A stretch of 64,000 bases of DNA from an uncultured Tenacibaculum sp. (GCF_947495995.1 NZ_CANMAX010000002.1:372001-436000); one strand, 5' to 3'; shown: positions 43,370-52,890, numbered from the stretch's first letter. Made by a program: numbers and translations. The notes: generated by a model from the letters alone, not told the origin.

Positions 43370-45784
43370 ATGAGTCAACAAAAATCAATTTTCAGTAAAA
43401 CATATAATTCAATAGGTCAAATAAACATAAGACCTTTTGATATAAAAAGCGATAGTGAGTTTTTACATTCTTGGGTTACAAAAGAATATGCCTTTTTCTG
43501 GGGAATGCAGCATGCAACTTTAAAAGATGTAAAAAAAGAATATAAGAAATTAACTACTCCAGAACATTACGATGTATTTGTAGGAGAATATAATAACGAA
43601 CCTGCTTTTGTATTAGAACGATACGATCCAAGACAAGATATTGTAGGAGAATATTATAAAGCAAACCATAATGATTGCGGAATACATATTATTGTAGCTC
43701 CGCCATCTGAAAAAAAGATACCAAACTTTACTTGGTTCATGTTTAGAGCTATTATGGACTTTGTTTTTTCTAATAATTCTGTATACAGAATTTTAGTAGA
43801 ACCAGATATTCGTAACAAGAAAATGTTTGCATTATGTCAACGTATTGGTTTTCAATTATATAACATTGTAGAATTACCTCACAAAACAGCACAGTTAGCT
43901 TTCTTAACTAAGAAAAACTATCAACAAAAAATAAAAACACTTTTACCTTCAAAAAGAAGTAGTATGAATACTATAGATAATGTGGTTTCTCCACAACAAT
44001 CAACCCAACATATACAACCAATGGTTTGGCAACAGGCCAATAGATTATTGGTTAAAAAAGCGTTATGTGAATTTTCACATGAGTTATTAATACAGCCTGA
44101 ACTCATTTCATCTATAGATAAAGGATTCAACCATTATAAAGTTTATGCAGATCAAAAGGAAATTCGATATGAATTTTATGCTAAACCTATGGCTATGAAT
44201 CATCTTTTAATTGATGAGTTTTCAATTAAGAAGTTGGATAATGATATAGAATCTGAATTAGATGCCATTCATTTCATTAAGGACTTTAGAAAAGCCTTAG
44301 GTATAGCAGATGAAAAAATGCCTGTTTACTTAGAAGAAATTATTAGTACTCTATACGGAAGTGCTTATAAAATAACTAAAGGAAATCCTACAGCAAAAGA
44401 ACTAGCAACTGCAGACTTTCAAACTATAGAACAATCCATGACAGAAGGTCATCCTGGTTTTGTTGCCAACAATGGAAGGATTGGTTTCGATAGTACAGAT
44501 TATCGTTCTTATGCTCCAGAAGCTGGAAATTCTTTTTCGTTATTATGGTTAGCCGGACATAAAAGTAAAGCTGTTTATGCTGCTTTGGAGAGTTTACCTT
44601 ACGAAAAATTGATTCAACAAGAATTAGATCCAGCAACAATAGTTCGATTCAATAATACAATTCTAGAAAAAGGACATCGACCAGAAGGTTATCTGTTTCT
44701 TCCAATTCATCCATGGCAATGGTTTAATAAGTTGGCAAATATATTTGCACCAGAAGTTGCTAAAGGAGATTTAATATGTCTAGGATATAGTCCAGATCAA
44801 TATTTGGCACAGCAATCAATAAGAACACTTTTTAATACAACGAATCCCCAAAAATTCTACACCAAATCTGCCTTATCAATCTTAAACATGGGCTTTATGA
44901 GAGGTTTGCCATTATATTACCTAGGAACAGCTCCTAAGATGGCAGTTTGGTTGGAGAATTTATTATATAACGATAATTATATTAAAGAGAACGGATTCAG
45001 AATGTTAAGTGAAATCGGATCTGTAAGTTATGTTAATCCTTATTTCGAAGAATTTGGGCCGCATAACGATTATAATAAAATGTTAGCATCATTGTGGAGG
45101 GAAAGCCCGTATTCAGTTGTAACAAAAAATCAAAAGCCAATAACTATGGCGGCTTTACTCCACATTGATCATCATGGAAATGCGTTATTACCTGAAATTA
45201 TTAAAGATTCAGGAATTTCAATTGATGATTGGGTTAGAAAATATTTAAAAGCATATTTAAGTCCGATGTTACATTGTTTCTATTATTATGATTTAGTATT
45301 CATGCCTCATGGAGAAAATATCATTTTAGTTTTAGAGAATAATATTCCTGTATATGCTTTACTAAAAGATATTACTGAAGAAGCTTGTATTTTAAGTCCA
45401 GATGTAGATTTGCCAGATCATTTAAAACGTATGTATGCACCTGTACCAGAAGACGTGAAAATACTTTCAATTTTTACAGATATGTTTGATGGTTTCTTTA
45501 GGTTTTTAGCTCCAATTTTGTTTGAACACGCACAATATTCAGAAGAACGTTTCTGGGAATTAGTAGCTGAAAATGTAACGGAATACCAAGTGCATTTCCC
45601 TCAACTTTCAGAAAAATTCGAAAAATATGACATGTTTGCAGATGATTTTAAATTATCATGTTTAAACAGGTTACAATTAAACAATCATAAACAAATGATT
45701 GATTTAGATGATCCTGTCGCATTACTTCAATTTGCAGGTGATTTAGAAAACCCTATTGCACAATTTAAAACTCAAACAGTATAG
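43370..45784 (+). CDS. GNAT acyltransferase fused to IucA/IucC NIS synthetase
   Basis: An 804-residue bifunctional protein. Residues 1-190 form a GNAT acyltransferase like IucB/AlcB (HSWVTKEYAFFWGMQ, VGEYNNEPAFVLERYDP and RILVEPDIRNKKMFALCQRIGF), which would acylate the hydroxylamine from succinyl- or acetyl-CoA. After a linker (about 190-212) residues 213-804 form an IucA/IucC ATP-dependent amide ligase with MTEGHPGFVANNGRIGF (H361), the FLPIHPWQWF and QQSIRTLFNT segments, FMPHGEN and the RLQLNNHKQMID ending. The fusion is the arrangement known from bisucaberin synthetase BibC. It starts three bases after the exporter stop and is duplicated by the next two genes. Confidence 0.9.
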   Translation: MSQQKSIFSKTYNSIGQINIRPFDIKSDSEFLHSWVTKEYAFFWGMQHATLKDVKKEYKKLTTPEHYDVFVGEYNNEPAFVLERYDPRQDIVGEYYKANHNDCGIHIIVAPPSEKKIPNFTWFMFRAIMDFVFSNNSVYRILVEPDIRNKKMFALCQRIGFQLYNIVELPHKTAQLAFLTKKNYQQKIKTLLPSKRSSMNTIDNVVSPQQSTQHIQPMVWQQANRLLVKKALCEFSHELLIQPELISSIDKGFNHYKVYADQKEIRYEFYAKPMAMNHLLIDEFSIKKLDNDIESELDAIHFIKDFRKALGIADEKMPVYLEEIISTLYGSAYKITKGNPTAKELATADFQTIEQSMTEGHPGFVANNGRIGFDSTDYRSYAPEAGNSFSLLWLAGHKSKAVYAALESLPYEKLIQQELDPATIVRFNNTILEKGHRPEGYLFLPIHPWQWFNKLANIFAPEVAKGDLICLGYSPDQYLAQQSIRTLFNTTNPQKFYTKSALSILNMGFMRGLPLYYLGTAPKMAVWLENLLYNDNYIKENGFRMLSEIGSVSYVNPYFEEFGPHNDYNKMLASLWRESPYSVVTKNQKPITMAALLHIDHHGNALLPEIIKDSGISIDDWVRKYLKAYLSPMLHCFYYYDLVFMPHGENIILVLENNIPVYALLKDITEEACILSPDVDLPDHLKRMYAPVPEDVKILSIFTDMFDGFFRFLAPILFEHAQYSEERFWELVAENVTEYQVHFPQLSEKFEKYDMFADDFKLSCLNRLQLNNHKQMIDLDDPVALLQFAGDLENPIAQFKTQTV

Positions 45785-45786
45785 TT

Positions 45787-46362
45787 ATGATTTCTACTAA
45801 TGTTGTAGTTTTTTCTAAGGATATTCCTAGTGTTGGAAATATGAGTATTCGTCCTATCAATTTAGAAGAGGATATCAATTTTCTTCATTATTGGGTAACT
45901 CAAACTTATGCAAAGTATTGGGGAATGTTAGGTCAAAGTATTGAAGAAGTAAAACAAGCTTATCAAGAAATAGAGGATAATGCTAATCATCACACTTTTA
46001 TTGGTTTATTGAATGATGTTCCTGTCTTTTTGATGGAACGATACAAAGCTCAAGAAGATGAAATCGCAGCACATTATAATGCTTTACCAAATGATTACGG
46101 TATGCACATTCTTGTGGCTCCAGTAGAAAAAAGAATTCCTCAATTTACATGGCACGTATTTGCTACCATTATGGAATATTTCTTCAGCTTACCTTTTGTA
46201 GAAAGGGTAGTAGTTGAACCAGATAAAAACAATGAAAAAATTCATGTTTTGAATAAGAAAGCAGGTTTTGTTTATGAAAAAGATATAGAATTATCGCATA
46301 AAATAGCCTCACTAGCTTTTTGTACAAGAGAATTATTTCAAAAAGCAATTAATAAGATATAA
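45787..46362 (+). CDS. Stand-alone GNAT N-acyltransferase, siderophore type
   Basis: This 191-residue protein is a paralogue of the N-terminal domain of the preceding fusion. Both carry the FLH-W-V-T-x-x-Y-A-x-x-W-G-M opening (here FLHYWVTQTYAKYWGML), the E-R-Y-x-x-x-x-D segment (FLMERYKAQEDEI), MHILVAPVEKRIPQFTW and VEPDKNNEKIHVLNKKAGF. It should transfer an acyl group to the N-hydroxy-diamine. The two domains differ enough that acyl preference (succinyl versus acetyl or longer) may differ. It is separated by two bases from the fusion gene and by one base from the next synthetase gene. Confidence 0.88.
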   Translation: MISTNVVVFSKDIPSVGNMSIRPINLEEDINFLHYWVTQTYAKYWGMLGQSIEEVKQAYQEIEDNANHHTFIGLLNDVPVFLMERYKAQEDEIAAHYNALPNDYGMHILVAPVEKRIPQFTWHVFATIMEYFFSLPFVERVVVEPDKNNEKIHVLNKKAGFVYEKDIELSHKIASLAFCTRELFQKAINKI

Positions 46363-46363
46363 A

Positions 46364-48181
46364 ATGTCACAAAATATAGCACATTTACAACCTCATATAT
46401 GGAGTATTGTAAATTGTAACTTAATAAAAAAAGCCATTAGTGAATTTGCACACGAGCTTATTTTTACTCCTACTTTTATAAAGCATAATAATGATTGGGG
46501 AGTATATGAAATCACCTCAGATTGTAAACGGTTTACATATCAATTTGAAGCGAAAAGAAAGGTTCTAGATCATTGGACTATTAATAAAAAAAGTATCATA
46601 AAATATGATACAGAGAATACTAAAATAGAGCTAGATGCAATTCATTTTATAACTGAATTTAAATCAACTTTAGGCATTCCAGATGAGTTTTTAGCAACCT
46701 ATCTGGAAGAAATAACAAGTACACTTTTTGGAGCAGCTTATAAATTAGCAAACGAAGATTTTTCAGCATTAGAATTAGCTACTAAAGGTTTTCAAGAGAT
46801 TGAACTTAATATGACTGAAGGTCATCCTTGTTTTGTTGCCAATAATGGAAGAATAGGTTTTAATACAAATGATTATCATTTATATGCTCCTGAAGCAAAC
46901 AAACCTTTTAAAATTTTATGGTTAGGTGTTCATAAAAATTATGCTGTATATACTGCAGTAAAAGGATATGAATATAAGAAACTATTAGATGGAGAGTTAG
47001 GTGAAGAAAAAGTATATGAATTTTATCAAATCTTAGAAGAAGCAAATGTAAATGCTGAAGATTACCTTTTAATGCCAGTTCATCCTTGGCAGTGGACAAA
47101 CAAAATCACTCATGTTTTTGCAGCTGATATTGCTAAGAAAAACATTGTTTTAGTTGGTGAAAGTGATGATTTTTATTCAGCACAACAATCCATCAGAACA
47201 TTATTTAATACTTCAAATCCTGAAAAGTTATATACCAAAGGAGCTTTATCTATTTTAAATATGGGCTTTATGCGTGGTTTGTCGCCTTATTATATGCAAA
47301 GCACGCCACCAATTACAACTTGGATTACCAAATTATTAGCTGAAGATGAATATTTAACTAATAATGGATTCACAATGCTTGGTGAAGTCGCTACAATTGG
47401 TTATCAAAACCATTATTACGAAGTATTAGGAAAAACAAATCCGCATAATAAAATGTTATCTGCATTGTGGAGAGAAAGTCCGTTTACTAAAATTAGCTCT
47501 AATCAAAGAGTGCTTACAATGGCTGCGCTATTGCACTTAGATTCTGAAGATAATTCTCTTTTAGCAAGATTAATTGATAAGTCTCCATATGGAGCTACAA
47601 CATGGATTCAACGTTACTTAAAAGCATATTTATCTCCATTACTACATTGTTTTTACAAATATGAATTTGTATTCATGCCTCATGGTGAAAACTTAATTCT
47701 AGTTTTAGAAGAAGACACTCCTGTTTATGTTTTAATGAAAGATATTACTGAAGAAGTTATTGTTTTCAATAAAGAAATGGATTTACCTGAACATGTTGAT
47801 AGATTGTATACAGAAACTTCAGATAAAATGAAAGTATTATCAATTTTTACTGATGTTTTCGATTGTTTCTTCAGGTTTATGGGAGAACAATTAGATACTC
47901 ATGCTAGTTTTTCTGAATATAACTTTTGGCAATTGGTTGCAGATTGTATCTATGAATACCAAGAACAACATCCAGAGTTTATAGATAAATATGATCGTTA
48001 TGACTTATTTGTTGATGAATTTGATCGTTGTTGTTTAAATAGACTACAATTAAGTAATACAAAACAGATGTTGAATTTAGCTGATCCTATCGAAAGTTTA
48101 AAACTTGTAGGAACTCTTGAAAATCCATTGGCTAAATTCAGAAAAGAAACGAAATCAAAACAATCTTTAGAAACGATATAG
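46364..48181 (+). CDS. IucA/IucC-family NIS synthetase, stand-alone copy
   Basis: The 605-residue ligase parallels the C-terminal part of the fusion gene almost block for block: MTEGHPCFVANNGRIGF (H154), LLMPVHPWQWTNK, QQSIRTLFNTSNPEKLYTKG, WRESPFTKISSNQRVLTMA, FMPHGENLILVLEE and NRLQLSNTKQM. NIS enzymes adenylate a carboxylate and join it to an amine or hydroxylamine. Having a second one in the same operon, with its own acyltransferase, implies either two different condensations or two products. The fused/split pair shows a duplication followed by fission or fusion. Confidence 0.9.
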   Translation: MSQNIAHLQPHIWSIVNCNLIKKAISEFAHELIFTPTFIKHNNDWGVYEITSDCKRFTYQFEAKRKVLDHWTINKKSIIKYDTENTKIELDAIHFITEFKSTLGIPDEFLATYLEEITSTLFGAAYKLANEDFSALELATKGFQEIELNMTEGHPCFVANNGRIGFNTNDYHLYAPEANKPFKILWLGVHKNYAVYTAVKGYEYKKLLDGELGEEKVYEFYQILEEANVNAEDYLLMPVHPWQWTNKITHVFAADIAKKNIVLVGESDDFYSAQQSIRTLFNTSNPEKLYTKGALSILNMGFMRGLSPYYMQSTPPITTWITKLLAEDEYLTNNGFTMLGEVATIGYQNHYYEVLGKTNPHNKMLSALWRESPFTKISSNQRVLTMAALLHLDSEDNSLLARLIDKSPYGATTWIQRYLKAYLSPLLHCFYKYEFVFMPHGENLILVLEEDTPVYVLMKDITEEVIVFNKEMDLPEHVDRLYTETSDKMKVLSIFTDVFDCFFRFMGEQLDTHASFSEYNFWQLVADCIYEYQEQHPEFIDKYDRYDLFVDEFDRCCLNRLQLSNTKQMLNLADPIESLKLVGTLENPLAKFRKETKSKQSLETI

Positions 48182-48182
48182 T

Positions 48183-48764
48183 ATGACTTTTGAAGCAATT
48201 ACTAAGTTAATTAAAGATAGAAGATCAACATATGCATACGATTTTTCTGAAGAACAATTATCTAAAGAAATTATTGAAAATATTGTGTCAAATGGATTGT
48301 GGGCACCAACCCATAAACTAACTCAACCATGGAGATTTGTGGTTTTAGAAGGAAATCACAAATTAGAATTAGGTGAGTTTATGGCAAAATATTACCGAGA
48401 ATTATATACAGAAGAAGAATTTTCTTCAGAACGTTTTGAATCTACAAATTACTATGCGAAAAATGCTACGCTATTAGGTATAATTTTTCAACCTAGTAAA
48501 AGAGCACAACTTCCAAAATGGGAGGAAATTGCAGCAATTTCATGTGCTATTCAAAACATGTGGTTAAGTTGTACTGCAGCCGAAATTGGCTGTTATTGGG
48601 ATACTTCATCTGCAACTATGGAATACGGAAAAAGAATTCCTTTAGAAGATGAAGAACAATTTTTAGGAATTTTATTCATGGGAAAATTGAAAGAAAATAT
48701 TGCATTAGGCAATAGAAGAAGAAAATCATTATCTAAAAAATTGACTTGGGATTTTAAAAATTAA
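48183..48764 (+). CDS. Nitroreductase-family flavoprotein
   Basis: The 193-residue protein has the FMN-dependent nitroreductase fold: DRRSTYAYDFSEEQ at the N-terminus (family R-R-S-x-R), GLWAPTHKLTQPWRFVVLE and AISCAIQNMWLSCTAAEIGC, then GILFMGKLKE. It lies one base after the synthetase stop, so it belongs to the operon. Known siderophore clusters of this class do not need such an enzyme; a reductase for ferric siderophore, or a redox tailoring step, is possible. There is no direct evidence for either. Confidence 0.82.
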   Translation: MTFEAITKLIKDRRSTYAYDFSEEQLSKEIIENIVSNGLWAPTHKLTQPWRFVVLEGNHKLELGEFMAKYYRELYTEEEFSSERFESTNYYAKNATLLGIIFQPSKRAQLPKWEEIAAISCAIQNMWLSCTAAEIGCYWDTSSATMEYGKRIPLEDEEQFLGILFMGKLKENIALGNRRRKSLSKKLTWDFKN

Positions 48765-48774
48765 ATCAGATTAA

Positions 48775-49875
48775 ATGAAAAAACAAAATAGAGTAAGAGG
48801 AGTTGATTTCGTTAGAGGCTTCAGTGTTCTTATGATGATACCTGTACATGTCATGATGCTCTTTTCAAGTATGGAAACTTGGGAAAACACGGTGACTGGA
48901 AATTTTGTACAATTACTAGAAAGAGGTTCTCCTATATTTCTTATTGTAATGGGAATTTCTTTTGCCTTTTCTAGAAATGCAAATAGAAACGGAATTTTAA
49001 GAAAAGCTTTATTAATTATAGCTTTAGGTTATGTCTTAAATTTTTTAAGATTCATTGTGCCTTTATTACTTTTTGGAGGTTTTCCAGAAAGCTTTGTAGA
49101 AGCTAGTGGTTTAGCGTTAAATGCTCCAAGTAGAATGTGGAATTATTTCTTAAAAGGGGATATGTTTCAATTAGTAGGAATTTCATTATTCTTAATCGGA
49201 CTTTCTTTTAATTTTTTAATAAAAAATAAATATGTGTTAATCATTCTAGCTTTAATAATCATGTGGCTATCTAAAGTTGTAAGTGGTTTTCATTTAGGAG
49301 TTCCTGGAGTTGATTATATACTGAATTTACTATGGGGAAATAATTTTGATGTTTACTTTCCTTTATTTCCTTGGCTATCGTTCATTTTAGTAGGCTTATA
49401 TTTTGGTTTAAGCTATCAAGACAAACCTGAAAATGCCAATGAATCTTTATTCAAACCGATGCTATATTTCGGTGTAGTTTTCTTAATCATAGGTAAATTA
49501 CTTTGCGATTATAATTACGAATATCATTTTGGAGATTATTATCATTTAGGTCCTGGCGGAAGTATGGGATTAATGGGAATTTTATTAGTGCTGTTTTGGA
49601 TGTATTATCGTATAGAATTATTACTTCCTAAAGAAAACTATATCAGTAAATTACTATTCTATTGCAGCAAAAATGTAACACCTTTCTATATTTTTCAATG
49701 GGTTTTAATTTATTGGTTATTACCATTTGCTAATTTTTCTCATTACAACGAACCAATTACTTTATCAATCATCTTAGGAGTCAATTTAGGAACATTTTTA
49801 TTGTTGTATGTCTACAATACATATGTGATTCCCAAGAGAAAAAAGAAAGCAACATTAATTCAACAAACTGTTTAA
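48775..49875 (+). CDS. HGSNAT-like membrane acyltransferase (DUF1624 type)
   Basis: A 366-residue integral membrane protein of about ten helices with the opening RVRGVDFVRGFSVLMMIPVH (family R-x-x-x-D-x-x-R-G), ERGSPIFLIVMGISFAFS, and YYHLGPGGSMGLMGILLV. This matches the heparan-alpha-glucosaminide N-acetyltransferase-like group, which transfers acetyl across the membrane to an amine on the other side. Here it might acylate the siderophore or a lipid. It lies ten bases after the nitroreductase gene and four before the hydrolase gene; the function is inferred from family only. Confidence 0.75.
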   Translation: MKKQNRVRGVDFVRGFSVLMMIPVHVMMLFSSMETWENTVTGNFVQLLERGSPIFLIVMGISFAFSRNANRNGILRKALLIIALGYVLNFLRFIVPLLLFGGFPESFVEASGLALNAPSRMWNYFLKGDMFQLVGISLFLIGLSFNFLIKNKYVLIILALIIMWLSKVVSGFHLGVPGVDYILNLLWGNNFDVYFPLFPWLSFILVGLYFGLSYQDKPENANESLFKPMLYFGVVFLIIGKLLCDYNYEYHFGDYYHLGPGGSMGLMGILLVLFWMYYRIELLLPKENYISKLLFYCSKNVTPFYIFQWVLIYWLLPFANFSHYNEPITLSIILGVNLGTFLLLYVYNTYVIPKRKKKATLIQQTV

Positions 49876-49878
49876 GTA

Positions 49879-50904
49879 ATGAGATACATAATTTTATTTT
49901 GTATTGTTTTTTTACCATATAATATTCTTGCTCAAGCTAAACTAGCAGGAAGTAATGGATTAGATCCTACGGTACAACAATTTTTAGAAGTAATCCATTC
50001 ATATAATGGTCCGCCAATTCATGAATTGCCTATTGACATTGCCAGAAAAGCTATGGAAGATATGCAAATAGATAGCACAATTTCCTATAGCAAAGTAACT
50101 TTTGAAAAACAATCGTTAGAGTTTAAAAATCAGAAAGTAAATGTTGTAATTACAAAGCCAAAAGGCAGTAAGAAATTAATACCTGTACTAATGTATTTTC
50201 ATGGTGGTGGTTGGGCTTACAATAGTTTCGAAACTCATAAACGTTTAATGTCTGATATAGTTAATAAAGCTGAAATTGCTGTTGTTTTTGTTGAATATTC
50301 TAGAACGCCAAAAATAAAGTATCCAGTTGCAAATGAGGAAGCGTATTTAGCAACATTATACATCAGTAAATTTGGAGAAAAATTAGGTTTAAATTCTAAA
50401 AAAATTATTGTTGGTGGAGATAGTGCTGGCGGAAATATGGCTACTGTAGTTGCTTTAATGGCAAAGAAACGAAAAGAGTTCAAATTAAGTGGACAAGTAC
50501 TATTATATCCGGTTACAGATACTAATTTAAATACAGCATCTTATCATCAATTTTCAAAAGGACATTATTTATCTAGAAAGACAATGCAATGGTTTTTTGA
50601 AGTCTACACACCAGATGTAAAAAATCACAATTTATCAACTGTAGCTCCTTTAAAAGCAACTATAGAAGAGTTAAAAGAACTTCCAAAAACATTATTAATA
50701 ACAGCTGAATACGATGTGCTACGTGATGAAGGAGAAGCTTATGCTAAGAAGTTACGTGCAGCTAATGTTCCAATAATTTCTACAAGATATGGAGGAACTA
50801 TTCATGATTTTATAGTCCTAAATGCATTAAGAAATACTCCGCCTTCAAAAGCAGCTCTTGAGCAAATTTCAAACTTTTTAATTACGACTTTTTCAAATCA
50901 ATAA
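49879..50904 (+). CDS. Secreted alpha/beta hydrolase (HSL/acetyl-esterase type)
   Basis: This 341-residue esterase has a signal peptide (1-18, FLPYNILAQ) and the hormone-sensitive-lipase-family signatures: oxyanion HGGGW (108-112), the nucleophile S182 in GGDSAGGN, acid D279 in EYDVLRDE and H309 in IHDF. It is therefore a complete, probably periplasmic, carboxylesterase. In enterobactin-type systems periplasmic esterases process the siderophore; hydroxamate amides would not be a normal substrate, so an ester-bearing derivative is conceivable. It sits between an HGSNAT-like acyltransferase and a desaturase-like gene in the siderophore run. Confidence 0.86.
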   Translation: MRYIILFCIVFLPYNILAQAKLAGSNGLDPTVQQFLEVIHSYNGPPIHELPIDIARKAMEDMQIDSTISYSKVTFEKQSLEFKNQKVNVVITKPKGSKKLIPVLMYFHGGGWAYNSFETHKRLMSDIVNKAEIAVVFVEYSRTPKIKYPVANEEAYLATLYISKFGEKLGLNSKKIIVGGDSAGGNMATVVALMAKKRKEFKLSGQVLLYPVTDTNLNTASYHQFSKGHYLSRKTMQWFFEVYTPDVKNHNLSTVAPLKATIEELKELPKTLLITAEYDVLRDEGEAYAKKLRAANVPIISTRYGGTIHDFIVLNALRNTPPSKAALEQISNFLITTFSNQ

Positions 50905-50905
50905 A

Positions 50906-51814
50906 ATGAATTTAACATCAATAGAGATTTTATCAGGACATTTAGCTCATATGAGTGTAATTGTTCTAATACTTATGTTATTAGAATTAGGAATACTTTT
51001 TTTAACTAATTATATAGAAAAGAAAAAGGAAGGAGTAGTTAGTATTCTTTCCTACATAATTCAAAGTATACCATATTTTTTATTAGCTAAAATTTTTATC
51101 GTTGGAACAATGTTTTGGCTTTACGAGCATAAATTATTCAATGTAAGTTTTAGATGGTATAATTGGGTTTTAGCGTATTTATTATACGATTTTACAGTTT
51201 TCTTCATACATTTTTTAGGTCATAAAGTTAGAATTTTATGGTGTATTCATGGAGTACATCATACAGCTGAAGAAATGAATTTAACAGTAGTTGCAAGAGG
51301 CTCAATTTTCGATGTATTTTTTACTCCTTTTAATTTTATATGGCTGCCTATTCTTGGTTTTCATCCTTTTATGATTTTCGTTATAGAACCTGTTGCTAGA
51401 CTTTATGCAACATTAACTCATATTAATGAAAAATATGTTTGGAAGCATAAATGGTTAGAAAAAATATTTGTAACTCCATCTGTTCATCGAGTACACCATG
51501 CTAGAAATCATGTGTATTTAGATAGAAATTATGGAGAAACATTTAGTATTTGGGATCGTTTTTTTAAAACTTTTCAGAAAGAAATAAAAGAAGAAAAAAT
51601 AGAGTATGGAGTTATGCACGATGGATTAAATAGTGAAAGTTTTTGGCATGTTCAGTTTTTACTTTGGAAAGATTTATGGATTGATGTTAAAAATGCTCCA
51701 ACCTTAATAGACAAAGTAAAATACATTTTTATGCCACCAGGTTGGAATCATATCGACGGAGGAAAAAAAGCAAAATATTATAGAGATTTAGCTTTGAAAA
51801 AGAAAATAATATAA
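50906..51814 (+). CDS. Sterol-desaturase-like membrane hydroxylase, siderophore operon
   Basis: The 302-residue protein has about four to five helices and the di-iron histidine boxes HFLGHK (near 104), HGVHHTAEEMN and HRVHHARNHVYLDRNYGE, ending with FSIWDRFFKTFQKE. It is a distant relative of the gene at 36381. A fatty-acid or lipid hydroxylase/desaturase at the end of a siderophore operon is unusual. It begins one base after the esterase stop. Its stop codon abuts the stop of the convergent AraC gene with no base between them, so the two transcripts must overlap. Confidence 0.85.
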   Translation: MNLTSIEILSGHLAHMSVIVLILMLLELGILFLTNYIEKKKEGVVSILSYIIQSIPYFLLAKIFIVGTMFWLYEHKLFNVSFRWYNWVLAYLLYDFTVFFIHFLGHKVRILWCIHGVHHTAEEMNLTVVARGSIFDVFFTPFNFIWLPILGFHPFMIFVIEPVARLYATLTHINEKYVWKHKWLEKIFVTPSVHRVHHARNHVYLDRNYGETFSIWDRFFKTFQKEIKEEKIEYGVMHDGLNSESFWHVQFLLWKDLWIDVKNAPTLIDKVKYIFMPPGWNHIDGGKKAKYYRDLALKKKII

Positions 51815-52780
51815 TTATTGTTCTTGCATTCGAAACTTTTTAGGCGTGATTTTTTCATGCTTTTTAAAAGCCGCAGAGAAATGGGTAGGATTTTTATATC
51901 CTACCAACTCTGCTATTTCATAAATTGGTTTTGTTGAATTTGAGAGTAATTTCCTAGCTTCTTTCATACGTTCTTGAATTGCAAACTCAAAAATTGTAAT
52001 CCCAAAACAGTTTTTAAATTCTTTTTTTAATAAGAATTCATTTAAATATACTTTTCTAGAAAGTTCGTAAACTGAATATTGAATATCAAGATTGTTAGAT
52101 ATCAGATCTTTAACTAAGTATACTTTTTTTAGTGTAGTAGAAGTATTAATACCTTTCTTTTCATTTTCAAATTGTAACATTAATAATTCAAGCACTTTAG
52201 CTTCTAAAAACAAACGTTTAAAAAGTCCCTTTTTATTATCATTAAGAATTTCATTTACAATTTGTTCAGTTTTATAATCTAATTGATTAGAAAAATTATC
52301 CTTTAAGTTTTCAATGGAATAGTTCTTATAAATAGGGAAGGAGATATCAAGCTGATGTCTTTTAATAAAATCGTCAGAGATTTTAATTATTATTTCTTTA
52401 ATGAATTTACCCTTAGGAAAAGATATATATCCATTTGATTTATTAATAAACGAAATACAACTTTCCATTTCTTCTTGTATGAGCTCAATTCTTGGATCTG
52501 AAACATATATTTTTTTCTCTCCTTTAACCAAAATGCTAAATAGTAAAGAATCTATTTCATTAAAACCACTAATTTTCATTTCATTATGAAATCGTAATTC
52601 TCTTCTACGAACCATAAGTCCATCAAAGCTCCAACACGTTACTTCACCATCACCAAACTCCTTTTTTATATTAAAAGATTTTGTTGTCAATCCACAGTGT
52701 TCGCTACTATATTTTAACTCTAGAATATCATCTAGTACATGTTCATTATTTAAACCTACTTCAATATTTATAGTTTTCAT
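51815..52780 (-). CDS. PchR-like AraC-family regulator
   Basis: The 321-residue regulator has an N-terminal sensing region (LRFHNEMKISGFNEIDSLLF; residues about 1-200) and a C-terminal AraC domain (about 225-320: ELSRKVYLNEFLLKKEFKNC and IYEIAELVGYKNPTHFSAAF, ending TPKKFR). Size and layout match the PchR group, which sense ferric siderophore and activate receptor and synthesis genes. Divergence from the TonB receptor and convergence with the biosynthetic operon fit this role. Ligand and targets are inferred. Confidence 0.88.
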   Translation of the reverse strand: MKTINIEVGLNNEHVLDDILELKYSSEHCGLTTKSFNIKKEFGDGEVTCWSFDGLMVRRRELRFHNEMKISGFNEIDSLLFSILVKGEKKIYVSDPRIELIQEEMESCISFINKSNGYISFPKGKFIKEIIIKISDDFIKRHQLDISFPIYKNYSIENLKDNFSNQLDYKTEQIVNEILNDNKKGLFKRLFLEAKVLELLMLQFENEKKGINTSTTLKKVYLVKDLISNNLDIQYSVYELSRKVYLNEFLLKKEFKNCFGITIFEFAIQERMKEARKLLSNSTKPIYEIAELVGYKNPTHFSAAFKKHEKITPKKFRMQEQ

Positions 52781-52835
52781 AGTTCGTCATTTTTTATCCC
52801 ATATGCGTCATTAATTATATTCTATTTGTAAATAG

Positions 52836-52849
52836 TTTAGTCGGCTAAA
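52836..52849. promoter_or_regulatory. Inverted repeat upstream of receptor promoter
   Basis: TTTAG-TCGG-CTAAA is a perfect five-base inverted repeat 42 bases before the -33 element of the receptor promoter, between divergent regulator and receptor genes. Its right half, CTAAATAA, recurs at 52946. Confidence 0.45.
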
Positions 52850-52890
52850 TAATACACTAAAAAATATTATTTAAAATTATTCTAAATTAT

